A stretch of DNA of 9,569 bases from Paenibacillus sp. (GCA_029239545.1 JARBUQ010000124.1:1-9569), one strand, 5' to 3'; positions 1 through 6,559 are shown, counted from the first letter of the stretch. Notes: a model not told the origin generated them from the sequence alone. A program made the numbers and translations.

Positions 1-651
1 CGTATACTGTCGGCGCTGGAGCAATCATCGGCTGAGGCTCGCCGATCGAGATCATTTTGCGGATCAGCCGTTCCTGCAGCCGATCCGACACCGGAATATC
101 TAGCAGGCTGACAAGCTCGCGAATCTGCCCGCCACTCTCGAAGCCGGGCCCGCTGATGGCCGTCGGCACACGGATTGTGCTCTCGTGACACGAACAGCCT
201 CACAATTCTCATCATACATAGTTGTCTGATAGGCTCTGGATGTGAACTCCAGAACATTGGAAGCCAGCCAATCCTGATAACCTCCGCGAAATTCCGGAGT
301 AACCGGTTGATTGTTCGGGGCCAGATGCCACTTGCCGATATAACCTGTCCGATACCCTGCCTCGTTGAAATAATGCGCAAGCGTAGGTGTACCGGGCGGC
401 AGCGGAATTCCGTTTCGAAAACAGCCTGAAGTTGTCGCATACTGGCCGGATTGCATAACTGCGCGAGCAGGTCCGCAAACGGGCTGACACGAGAATGTAT
501 GATATAGATGCGTACCCCTTTGTGCCATCCGATCGAAATTAGGAGTCAGCTCAAGTGGATTCCCATGCACTCCGGTTGTATCCCATCTTTGCTGATCTGT
601 AAAGAACACAACAACATTGGGTTGTTTAACAGGCGAATTAACAGTATTCAT
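1..651 (-). pseudogene. Arylsulfatase-type sulfatase, internally deleted and frameshifted remnant
   Basis: The intact family hydrolyses sulfate esters using a formylglycine made from the Cys of a C-x-P-x-R motif. From the ATG at 649-651, with a GAGAGG ribosome site just upstream, the frame reads a normal N-terminal half. It has a metal-binding TDQQR (D19), CGPAR (C59 to R63) and GKWHL (K107, H109). Near residue 154 (bases about 188-195) the sequence jumps in another frame to CHESTIRVPTA, then GPGF and RELVSLLDIP, which normally lies far downstream after the DHG metal motif. The original frame stops at 100-102. At about 89-94 there is a second, in-frame jump from LLDIP to VSDRLQERLIRKM, which resembles the extreme C-terminus of the family. 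The PTLLDAAG segment and everything between is missing. The C-terminal end runs off the window. Family layout is from general knowledge; the frame jump is directly visible. The product cannot be functional, because the second metal-binding half is absent. Confidence 0.88.
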
Positions 652-709
652 GTGGTTTTCCTCTCTATTATCGACGGCAGTCTTTCTTCATGGCATGTAT
701 CCTGATATC

Positions 710-715
710 ATTATA
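710..715 (-). promoter_or_regulatory. -10 box (TATAAT) of the sulfatase relic
   Basis: The minus strand reads TATAAT here, 58 bases upstream of the sulfatase ATG. No hexamer resembling TTGACA occurs 16-18 bases further upstream. If this promoter was used it probably depended on an activator, which would fit an inducible carbohydrate sulfatase. Confidence 0.4.
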
Positions 716-739
716 TAAGCTTTATCATTATCCTGTATT

Positions 740-785
740 TGGTTGAACCGACAAAAGATTTGATGAAAACATTCGCATTCAACCA
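740..785. promoter_or_regulatory. Inverted repeat TGGTTGAA / TTCAACCA enclosing a cre-like sequence
   Basis: TGGTTGAA at 740-747 is repeated in perfect inverted orientation as TTCAACCA at 778-785, with 30 bases between. The enclosed TGAAAACATTCGCA (764-777) fits the Bacillus catabolite-repression consensus TGWNANCGNTNWCA except at two positions. The element sits just upstream of the -35 zone of the sulfatase promoter. A regulator site for the sulfatase is plausible, but nothing identifies the protein. Confidence 0.3.
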
Positions 786-868
786 GATCCTTATCCACAA
801 AAACCATATTGCGCCTCTTCTCTTACATCGGTTATTGTTAACCTATTGTAAATGAATGGAGAGTCAGC

Positions 869-1801
869 ATGTCAATTAAAAAGCCGGTTATGGTATTATT
901 GATTTTGGTCACCCTTATGTTAATCTATGGCATCACTCGTGTAGAGAATTGGGGCATCCTATGCGTGGTTCTGCTTGTTCTGGCCTTGTATGGAACGCGC
1001 AAGGATGCCAAGCCGATCTCCTGGGGACAGTTCATGCCGCTTGGCTTAATCGTCTTGTTCATTTTTTTCCTCATCTATAAGTATGCGAATCCGATGTGGC
1101 ATATGGTTGTTGGTTATCAGACGGAGAACGTACGGCATATTTTCAACTGGAATGATTGGTTTAATCGGATCCCGCTCAATGACGCCGCATTCATGCATAT
1201 TTGGCAGCCCAGATGGCTTACCCTATACATGCAATGGGTGTATGATTACGGCTTTGCCCTTTCGTATTGGATTGTAGTCATTCGCGCTTTTTTCACCAAA
1301 GATGTGCAGAAATTCGGGCGGTACTCCCTGGCCGGGTACTTATTGCAGGTTCCATTGATTTTGCCCTTCTATAATATGATTTTGCTTCAGGAGGTATGGT
1401 ATGTACAGGGTACCCCTGATCTTATGGAGCGCAATTTGACGCCGGACCAGCAATTTGCAACCGCGATGAACTGTTTTCCCAGTATGCACACCTCCATTGC
1501 CTTTGCCGCTATCCTGTTAGCTATGCGTGAGAAGAGCTTGTGGTACCGCTGGATTATCGGAACTTATGGCGTCTCCATCATGATCTCAACCTTGTATCTG
1601 AAGATCCACTGGATCATCGACATGTTCGCAGGAATGCTGTTCGCGTATGGCTGCGTGAAGCTGGCAGACTGGATTGTAGGAGCAAGACCTTACCGTGCAT
1701 TCGTCCGGAAGTTCGAATCGTTAGGAGCCCGATTACAGCTGCGTATGGAGCAAGGCAAGACTGTTCCCCCTGCCGAGCAGCGACAGTCTGTTGACTCCTG
1801 A
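869..1801 (+). CDS. PAP2-superfamily membrane protein, Aur1-like (lipid phosphatase/phosphotransferase)
   Basis: This is a 310-residue polytopic membrane protein with hydrophobic segments near residues 5-25, 30-43 and 50-70 and several more between about 125 and 265. The PAP2 signature is complete: FPSMHTS carries the first catalytic His (H207). STLYLKIHWIID carries the second His (H247) and the Asp that orients it (D251). The usual Arg of the C3 motif (SRxxxxxHxxxD) is Thr (T241), as in the Aur1/inositolphosphotransferase branch (PAP2_3) rather than classical phosphatidate phosphatases. Reactions known in the superfamily are dephosphorylation of lipid phosphates, such as undecaprenyl pyrophosphate, or transfer of a phospho-headgroup between lipids. 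Which one applies here is not visible. A GGAGAG ribosome site lies 5 bases before the ATG. It is the first gene of a four-gene operon, 27 bases before the glycosyltransferase, so a role in the same lipid-linked glycan pathway is inferred. No strong promoter was recognised upstream; the best -10 is TATTGT at 844-849. Confidence 0.88.
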   Translation: MSIKKPVMVLLILVTLMLIYGITRVENWGILCVVLLVLALYGTRKDAKPISWGQFMPLGLIVLFIFFLIYKYANPMWHMVVGYQTENVRHIFNWNDWFNRIPLNDAAFMHIWQPRWLTLYMQWVYDYGFALSYWIVVIRAFFTKDVQKFGRYSLAGYLLQVPLILPFYNMILLQEVWYVQGTPDLMERNLTPDQQFATAMNCFPSMHTSIAFAAILLAMREKSLWYRWIIGTYGVSIMISTLYLKIHWIIDMFAGMLFAYGCVKLADWIVGARPYRAFVRKFESLGARLQLRMEQGKTVPPAEQRQSVDS

Positions 1802-1828
1802 TAACCGGCTCATGGACCGGAGCAGAAG

Positions 1829-2905
1829 ATGGAATTATTGATTTACGAGCATGAAAGGGTTATGATAATCTCAAAAAAAGAGGAGTTTCGACATTCAATG
1901 AAAAATGGGAAATTACCCGTTATTAGTATAGTTGTACCTTGCTACAATGAGGAAGAAGTGCTTCCGGAAACGGTAGTTCGTCTATCCTCAGTGATGGATC
2001 GTTTAATTAATGAGCGTCTTGTTGCTGCCAACAGCTTCGTCGTATTTGTAGACGACGGAAGCAAAGACCGTACATGGGAGCTGATCGAGAACTTCAATCG
2101 CACCCACCCCCATATGTCCGGACTTAAGCTTGCCCGCAATGCAGGTCATCAGAGCGCGCTTCTGGCAGGTCTCAAATCTGTAATTAATCGCTGCGACTGC
2201 GCCATCTCCATAGATGCAGACCTGCAGGATGATCCTAATGTAATACGCGAATTTATTATTCAGTACCTGGATGGGTACGAGGTTGTATACGGAGTAAGAT
2301 CCAGTCGCGAAACCGACACCTGGTTCAAGCGATTCACAGCACAAGCGTTCTACAAGCTGATGAGCCGGATGGGTGTCAAAATTACTTACAATCACGCCGA
2401 TTATCGGTTGATGAGCAGACGGGCTCTCGAGCAATTGGACAAGTTCAAGGAAGTGAATGTATTCCTGCGGGGACTCGTTCCGATGGTCGGATTCAAATCA
2501 ACAAATGTATATTATGAGCGGCATGAGCGGTTCGCAGGAGAATCCAAGTACCCCTTGAAGAAAATGCTTGCTTTTGCATGGGACGGCATCACCTCGCTAA
2601 GCGTTACCCCTATTCGGCTCGTATCCGCGGTTGGATTCCTGATGTTCTTGGTCAGCTTGGGCATGGGCGTTTATGCGATTATCCAAAAGCTGGTCGGTTA
2701 TACCGTTCCAGGGTGGACTTCCATCGTCGTTTCGTTATGGTTCATTGGCGGGATCCAGGTCATTAGTCTAGGATTAATCGGAGAGTATATCGGCAAGATC
2801 TATAAGGAAGTAAAGCATCGTCCTCTGTTCATCATAGAGCAAGAGCTTCAGCCCTTGGCTGCTGCTCAGCATGATGCCATCAAAGAACCGCAGCTGCAGG
2901 TATAG
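1829..2905 (+). CDS. GtrB/DPM1-like polyprenyl-phosphate glycosyltransferase (GT2, two membrane segments)
   Basis: The family transfers a sugar from a nucleotide donor to a polyprenyl phosphate on the cytoplasmic face of the membrane. The protein shows the GT-A order of motifs: ISIVVPCYNEEE at the N-terminus, VDDGS (D75, D76), the metal/catalytic DADLQDD (129-135) and DYRLMSRRALE, then a C-terminal region with two hydrophobic hairpin helices at about 265-290 and 300-325. This is the plan of GtrB, CsbB and dolichol-phosphate mannose synthase. The start is uncertain. ATG 1829 has GGAG six bases upstream. ATG 1898 has AGGAG twelve bases upstream and would put the conserved VPCYNEEE close to the N-terminus, as is usual, so the first 23 residues may not be translated. 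It is followed 4 bases later by gtrA-like translation, the classic partner. The sugar is not predictable from sequence. Confidence 0.92.
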   Translation: MELLIYEHERVMIISKKEEFRHSMKNGKLPVISIVVPCYNEEEVLPETVVRLSSVMDRLINERLVAANSFVVFVDDGSKDRTWELIENFNRTHPHMSGLKLARNAGHQSALLAGLKSVINRCDCAISIDADLQDDPNVIREFIIQYLDGYEVVYGVRSSRETDTWFKRFTAQAFYKLMSRMGVKITYNHADYRLMSRRALEQLDKFKEVNVFLRGLVPMVGFKSTNVYYERHERFAGESKYPLKKMLAFAWDGITSLSVTPIRLVSAVGFLMFLVSLGMGVYAIIQKLVGYTVPGWTSIVVSLWFIGGIQVISLGLIGEYIGKIYKEVKHRPLFIIEQELQPLAAAQHDAIKEPQLQV

Positions 2906-2909
2906 GCAG

Positions 2910-3368
2910 ATGAAGAAGCTTGTTCATTCCTTGTGGAATCATTCATTCGTCCGCTTCCTGCTGGTCGGTGTGTTGAACACCATAGTCGGATTATCAATCG
3001 CATACCTGCTGCTCAATGCCATTGGAACTAACTACTGGGTATCGACCTTCTTCGGGAATTGCATTGGAGCTGTCGTCAGTTACTTTCTTAACAAAGCGTT
3101 TACTTTTCAATCCCAGGTTAGTATCGGCAGCAGCATATGGAAGTTTGCCTCCGTAATACTCGTTTGTTATGTAGTTTCCTACGCCGCTGCACGTGGTATC
3201 AGCAATGGACTGCTTGGGCTCGCAGATATCCAGAGTAAAGGTTGGGCGGATAACTTGGCAGTACTGCTCGGAGCAGGATTTTATACAATCAGCAATTATT
3301 TGGGGCAACGCTTTTTCGTATTCCGCTCCTCATCCAAGCTTCAGCGCAAGGCAGGTGAAGCATCATGA
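2910..3368 (+). CDS. GtrA-family membrane protein (putative polyprenyl-phosphate-sugar flippase)
   Basis: This is a 152-residue protein with four membrane segments at about 13-35, 42-60, 76-95 and 113-132. It carries the family hallmarks FLLVGVLNT, FLNKAFTF (59-66) and NYLGQRFFVF (129-138). GtrA proteins are thought to flip polyprenyl-phosphate-linked sugars made by a GtrB partner. ATG 2910 was chosen because it lies 4 bases after the stop of the upstream gene and gives the usual N-terminus. An in-frame ATG at 2871 would add 13 polar residues and overlap the previous gene by 35 bases. The ribosome site at 2910 is weak, so translation is probably coupled to the upstream gene. Its stop overlaps the next start as ATGA. 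Confidence 0.9.
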   Translation: MKKLVHSLWNHSFVRFLLVGVLNTIVGLSIAYLLLNAIGTNYWVSTFFGNCIGAVVSYFLNKAFTFQSQVSIGSSIWKFASVILVCYVVSYAAARGISNGLLGLADIQSKGWADNLAVLLGAGFYTISNYLGQRFFVFRSSSKLQRKAGEAS

Positions 3369-4810
3369 TTACAGCTTACTTGAAGAAATTAACCCGCTCC
3401 GTCGAATGGTGGACTCTACTGGCTGTATGCGGCATCGTTGTATATGTTACAGTCATCCGCCCAATAGTCGGAATCGCCGATAATGGAGATTTTCTGAGAA
3501 TAATGAGCACGGTCGGACTCGACTATTCCAACCCGTCGCTAAGCTATGAGGACAAGTATTTCGATTATTTCATCAAGGATTGGAACCTTGTCACATTAGG
3601 CAAGGGAGCTTATATTACAACCCAGACTCTGGTCGTCTTCCTGGCCACATTGTTGAACCGCTTGCTGTATAGTAATACTGTGTTTGATATGCGTTTTATG
3701 GTGCTCGTGTATACCGCACTTCTGATGACAGCCTTGTACTTTCTGATCCGTTATAACAAATCCAAATCTTTATTATTTACGATTATAATGGCTGTACTGC
3801 TTGTATTCGTGTTCTCTGACGGTGCCTACATAGCCTATTTCAATTCTTTATTCGGAGAGCCGGTTTCGCTCGTTTTCTTACTGCTTACGATGGCTTTCGG
3901 CATCGCTCTGACCAAGCAGGAGCGGCCCTCCGGCAAATTGCTCACGCTTTATTTTGTCGCTTGTATTTTTTTCGTATTTTCGAAGATACAGAATGCCCCC
4001 GTTGGTGTGCTGGCGGCTCTAATGGGGCTTCGGTTTATCCCTCTGCGGACGGACCGCAGCTGGCGGAGGAGAGTCATCTGGTTCTCTGTCGGACTGGCTC
4101 TTGGATCTATTGTAATGTACATGGTTGCTCCCAAGCAGTACAAAGAGATCAATATTTACCAGACTGTGTTCTACGGAATATTGAAGGATTCTCCAACCCC
4201 GAAGGAGGATCTGGAGGAGCTGGGCCTGAATCCCGAGCTCGCTATTCTCGCTAACACGAATTTCTTCACACCGAACACCCCGATTCCACAGCGGGATCCG
4301 AGGCTGTATGAGGAATTCTATAATCAAATGAGCCACGCCAAGATTGCGATATTCTACTTGAAGCATCCAGGACGCTTGCTTGACAAGCTTGAAGTAGCCG
4401 CTCAGAATGGGATGACCATCCGACCCTATTATCTGGGTACTTATTTGCAATCGGAAGGTCAACCTTCGGGGGCCGTCCTTACCAAGTTCTCCTTCTGGAG
4501 TGAAGGCAAGCATAAGTGGATGCCCAATCGATTCCTGTTCATCTTCCTTCTATACTTGGCGTACTTTGCTGTACTCGTCTGGGAGTGGGTGAGAACGAAG
4601 GATTATCGACGCAAGGTGTTCGCTGAGCTGTTCGCAATGATTGGCTTGATCGGTGTGTTCTCCTTCCTCATTCCCATCATTGGCGATGGGGAAGCCGATT
4701 TGAGCAAGCATTTGTTCCTATTCAACGTATGCTTCGATATGATGCTCGTTAGCTGTTTACTTTGGCTTGTCGGGAAGATTACGCGTCCAGCAAGCCCTAT
4801 GAAACGATGA
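3365..4810 (+). CDS. Polytopic GT-C-like glycosyltransferase, WsfD-like (third component of the GtrA/GtrB cassette)
   Basis: This is a 481-residue membrane protein with roughly ten hydrophobic segments. An early extracytoplasmic loop carries ADNGDF (D39, D42), the position where GT-C enzymes keep a catalytic acidic residue. A large soluble loop lies at about 255-375 (from the KQYKEINIYQ region to the SEGKHKW region), and DGEADLSKHLFLFN sits before the last helix. The resemblance is to membrane transferases called WsfD in Paenibacillus S-layer glycan loci; I recall this from annotation style, so the symbol is left empty. It starts inside the gtrA-like stop codon (ATGA) with AGGTGA six bases before the ATG, and it ends at the operon terminator. 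By analogy with GtrABC and CsbB/YfhO systems, it would move the flipped sugar from the polyprenyl carrier to an outer acceptor. The acceptor is unknown. Confidence 0.75.
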   Translation: MITAYLKKLTRSVEWWTLLAVCGIVVYVTVIRPIVGIADNGDFLRIMSTVGLDYSNPSLSYEDKYFDYFIKDWNLVTLGKGAYITTQTLVVFLATLLNRLLYSNTVFDMRFMVLVYTALLMTALYFLIRYNKSKSLLFTIIMAVLLVFVFSDGAYIAYFNSLFGEPVSLVFLLLTMAFGIALTKQERPSGKLLTLYFVACIFFVFSKIQNAPVGVLAALMGLRFIPLRTDRSWRRRVIWFSVGLALGSIVMYMVAPKQYKEINIYQTVFYGILKDSPTPKEDLEELGLNPELAILANTNFFTPNTPIPQRDPRLYEEFYNQMSHAKIAIFYLKHPGRLLDKLEVAAQNGMTIRPYYLGTYLQSEGQPSGAVLTKFSFWSEGKHKWMPNRFLFIFLLYLAYFAVLVWEWVRTKDYRRKVFAELFAMIGLIGVFSFLIPIIGDGEADLSKHLFLFNVCFDMMLVSCLLWLVGKITRPASPMKR

Positions 4811-4818
4811 AATAAAAG

Positions 4819-4848
4819 AGCCGACGGATTTATTCCGATCGGCTTTTT
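4819..4848 (+). terminator. Intrinsic terminator of the PAP2-GtrB-GtrA-GT-C operon
   Basis: AGCCGACGGA (4819-4828) pairs with TCCG-A-TCGGCT (4834-4844), a 10-bp stem with one bulged A and a TTTAT loop, followed by a run of five Ts. It starts 8 bases after the last stop codon. Confidence 0.92.
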
Positions 4849-4849
4849 G

Positions 4850-5194
4850 TCATGATACCGTGTTGTTTATGACAGCTGCACATTCATCAGCTGCTATTGT
4901 GAGTTCGCTCGCAGCCAGCACATCATCGTGGGTATGAGATAGGAGCGGACATGCCCTATGCAACTCTGCAAAAACCCGCAGATGGCTCCGCTACTTGTTC
5001 AACCTCCAGCCGATCCATAGCAGCACCGCAATACTCCGACACCGCGAACAGGTTGCAAGCATCCGTGCTGCAGCCCTCTTTTTAGCTTTCTTGTGTCTGG
5101 CTTGCACGTACGGGTGTGCTTCGTTAATCTGTATGATTTTTCGTATAGAATTGTCGAAATAAACGCTAAAGGATACATTGTATATGATTATTCA
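4850..5194 (-). other. Decayed coding-like stretch on the minus strand (unrecognised)
   Basis: One minus-strand frame runs from the TGA at 5192-5194 to the TGA at 4850-4852, broken only by a TAG at 4991-4993. That gives 66 and then 46 sense codons. The conceptual product has a basic segment with ARHKKAKKRAAAR, then LLWIGWRLNK just before the TAG, then an acidic stretch with HDDVLAASELTIAADE. No ATG with a ribosome site opens either part. I do not recognise the family. It could be a gene remnant, or a dispersed repeat that happens to stay open. No intact gene exists between 4811 and 5531. Confidence 0.3.
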
Positions 5195-5247
5195 TACAGA
5201 TTCATTAATTTTGCCTTCTCATAGTAGATTCTATATGATTATTCATA
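5132..5247. repeat. Three imperfect dyad elements at exact 51-bp spacing
   Basis: TATGATTTTTCGTA (5132-5145), TATGATTATTCATA (5183-5196) and TATGATTATTCATA (5234-5247) each contain the dyad TATGA-N4-TCATA; the first copy has one change in the right arm. The last two copies are identical over 16 bases, TATATGATTATTCATA. Starts are 51 bases apart both times, and the bases between the copies share little. This could be phased protein-binding sites or a decayed tandem repeat. Confidence 0.65.
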
Positions 5248-5255
5248 TACAATCG

Positions 5256-5480
5256 CTCGACCAGTCAATAGGTGAAACCAATCAGCTGTATTCTAAACAA
5301 CGGGGCATCGAAACCTGCTTTAATGAATGACACCATCAGATTGAGATCGAACAATTCTCGGGCTAGACGCCTGTGGTGATTGAACAAGACTTTTATGCCT
5401 CGGTGTTGCTCAGTAATGTGGACTCGCTCATCGAACAGGAGCGGTCTGTCTCCACCGCACTCCATCAGAACTCTAATAAG
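5256..5480 (+). pseudogene. IS4-family transposase, C-terminal remnant with two in-frame stops
   Basis: In one plus-strand frame the region reads QLYSKQRGIETCFNE, stop (5328-5330), HHQIEIEQFSG, stop (5364-5366), then TPVVIEQDFYASVLLSNV. This matches the C-terminal block of IS4-type DDE transposases, where LYFKRWGIE-x-x-x-NELK is followed by LQIENFSG and then a VIEQDFYA segment. Of the conserved YREK motif, the Tyr (5289-5291) and the catalytic Glu of GIE remain, while the Arg and Lys positions are Gln and His. No N-terminal or central DDE part and no terminal inverted repeats were found nearby. This is an old, inactive insertion-sequence fragment. The family placement is from remembered motifs and is fairly secure. 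Confidence 0.75.
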
Positions 5481-5491
5481 TTCAAAATAAA

Positions 5492-5527
5492 AATAATCCG
5501 ATGGGATTGGTGTCCCACCGGATTATT
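5492..5527 (-). terminator. Intrinsic terminator of the YjfB-like gene
   Basis: AATAATCCGATGGGA (5492-5506) pairs with TCCCACCGGATTATT (5513-5527), 15 bp with a single mismatch and a 6-base loop. Read on the minus strand the stem is followed by TTTATTTTG, and it begins 4 bases after the stop of the small gene. Confidence 0.85.
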
Positions 5528-5531
5528 CCGT

Positions 5532-5717
5532 CTACACTTTAATATCCAAGTTACCGCCAATATGCGGCTGTACACTTTGCTGAAGCATCTGAACGAGCTG
5601 TGCTCCTTGTGTCTCGGCCAGGTTCTTGGCTTTGCCTAATACTTCGATTCCTACTTGCACGGGCAGAACGCTCTGCTGAAACTGGCTATAAACCGTCTGC
5701 AATGAAGCTACATCCAC
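5532..5717 (-). CDS. YjfB-family small protein (putative motility-associated)
   Basis: This is a 61-residue protein starting MDVASLQ and ending IGGNLDIKV. Both ends and the Gln-rich amphipathic middle (EVLGKAKNLAETQGAQLVQML) match the Bacillales YjfB family, which is described only as a putative motility protein. No signal peptide or membrane helix is visible. The GTG at 5715-5717 is chosen because GGAGG lies seven bases upstream and the family begins at this point. An upstream TTG in the same frame would add seven residues that run through the ribosome site. It lies 73 bases downstream of the tetR stop but has its own extended -10 promoter and terminator, so it is probably transcribed independently. 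No flagellar genes are in the window. Confidence 0.8.
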   Translation of the reverse strand: MDVASLQTVYSQFQQSVLPVQVGIEVLGKAKNLAETQGAQLVQMLQQSVQPHIGGNLDIKV

Positions 5718-5760
5718 AAGAAACCCTCCAATCGGCAAATCCTGTTATACATCTGTCCGA

Positions 5761-5769
5761 ATTATACCA
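5761..5769 (-). promoter_or_regulatory. Extended -10 promoter of the YjfB-like gene
   Basis: The minus strand reads TGGTATAAT, a perfect TATAAT with the TGn extension, 43 bases upstream of the GTG start. No good -35 is present, which is typical for extended -10 promoters. There is no sigma-D-type TAAA...GCCGATAT arrangement. Confidence 0.55.
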
Positions 5770-5790
5770 TTATTGGACGGGCTTCGATAG

Positions 5791-6369
5791 TCACTCTGTT
5801 ACTCCAGCGAAAAAAAGCTCCATTGTCAGCTTCATCTGATCCGCCAATTTCTCTTCTCCCTGTTCCATTGCCCAAAACAGCAAACAACCAAAAAAAGCTT
5901 GCACCGTCATCTGAGTAATGATTTCGGGGCTATATTTGTCATTGAATTCTCCACGCTCTTGCGCAAGTTGAACGATTGGTGTTGCAGCTTCGTACACCGT
6001 ATGGAGAATTTCATTCTGATTAGCCAAATTAAATGGACTGGTTAAGGTTCCTTGAAGCATGACCTTCACAAGAGGTCGGTTCAACTGCATCCGGTATACA
6101 AGCTCGACCAGCATTTCCTTAATTCTCGGTACGTAGGGACCGGGATGCTCGCGCAGCTTCATAATCTCATCAATCGCCCAGAAACCTTGCAAGTCGCACA
6201 TAATCGTTTCTTTGGAATCAAAATAGTTGAAGAAAGTACCCTTCCCCACACCGGCCAGATCCGTGATCTGAGCAACTGTAGTCGCTTCGTACCCGTGCTC
6301 TGAGAAAAGCTGAAGAGCTGCATCTATAATCCGCTTTCGTGTTTCCCGCTTCTTTTCTTCCCGATTCAT
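5791..6369 (-). CDS. TetR/AcrR-family transcriptional regulator
   Basis: This is a 192-residue protein with the N-terminal TetR helix-turn-helix at about residues 10-57. RKRIIDAALQLFSEHGYEATTVAQI is followed by the recognition helix region AGVGKGTFFNYFDSKE. The rest is an all-helical ligand-binding and dimerisation domain without a specific signature. GGAGG lies four bases before the ATG. It is divergent from the MMPL exporter gene across 190 bases containing two short perfect dyads. By the usual logic of such pairs, it would repress the exporter and itself until a ligand, often a membrane-active compound or antibiotic, binds. The ligand is unknown. Confidence 0.93.
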   Translation of the reverse strand: MNREEKKRETRKRIIDAALQLFSEHGYEATTVAQITDLAGVGKGTFFNYFDSKETIMCDLQGFWAIDEIMKLREHPGPYVPRIKEMLVELVYRMQLNRPLVKVMLQGTLTSPFNLANQNEILHTVYEAATPIVQLAQERGEFNDKYSPEIITQMTVQAFFGCLLFWAMEQGEEKLADQMKLTMELFFAGVTE

Positions 6370-6446
6370 TAGACCTCCGAGTTGCGGTGCATTTTGAATT
6401 TAATGGACTGCTTCGTCGATTAAATGTGGTGGCTTGAGATACATGT

Positions 6447-6475
6447 ATTGTAACATACAATCTCATTGTTATAAA
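6447..6475 (-). promoter_or_regulatory. Promoter of tetR with dyad ATTGTA-ACA-TACAAT over its -10
   Basis: On the minus strand TTTATA (6470-6475) and TACAAT (6447-6452) are separated by 17 bases, matching four and five of six consensus positions. The -10 is half of a perfect 6-bp dyad with a 3-base spacer, ATTGTA-ACA-TACAAT (6447-6461), which could serve autoregulation. Confidence 0.5.
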
Positions 6476-6477
6476 TA

Positions 6478-6507
6478 TTGACCAACGGTCATATTTTGTA
6501 GTATAAG
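6478..6507 (+). promoter_or_regulatory. Promoter of the MMPL gene with TetR-type operator TGACC-AAC-GGTCA
   Basis: TTGACC (6478-6483) and TATAAG (6502-6507) lie 18 bases apart and precede the MMPL start by about 50 bases. The -35 overlaps the perfect dyad TGACC-AAC-GGTCA (6479-6491), flanked by AT-rich arms that nearly extend it. Its centre is 31 bases (about three helical turns) from the dyad on the tetR promoter. Short dyads of this shape are typical TetR operators. Confidence 0.6.
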
Positions 6508-6559
6508 TGATATAGACAATAAATAGTTACTTAAATTGAAAAGGACAGGAGGCTTGTTC

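Noticed and set aside
2003..2434. 143-codon minus-strand frame inside the GtrB-like gene
   Set aside because: It is antisense to clear GT2 motifs and is a shadow frame with no protein-like motif.
5132..5247. CRISPR array
   Set aside because: There are only three imperfect short repeats, each itself a dyad, with AT-rich intervals and no cas genes nearby.
5265..5465. 66-codon minus-strand open frame starting with ATG
   Set aside because: It lies antisense to the transposase remnant, has no ribosome site of note, and resembles no family I know. The plus-strand reading gives recognisable IS4 motifs instead.
5373..5639. 88-codon plus-strand open frame beginning at a GTG
   Set aside because: Only its first part is meaningful, as the transposase remnant. 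The rest runs through the terminator hairpin and antisense to the YjfB-like gene.
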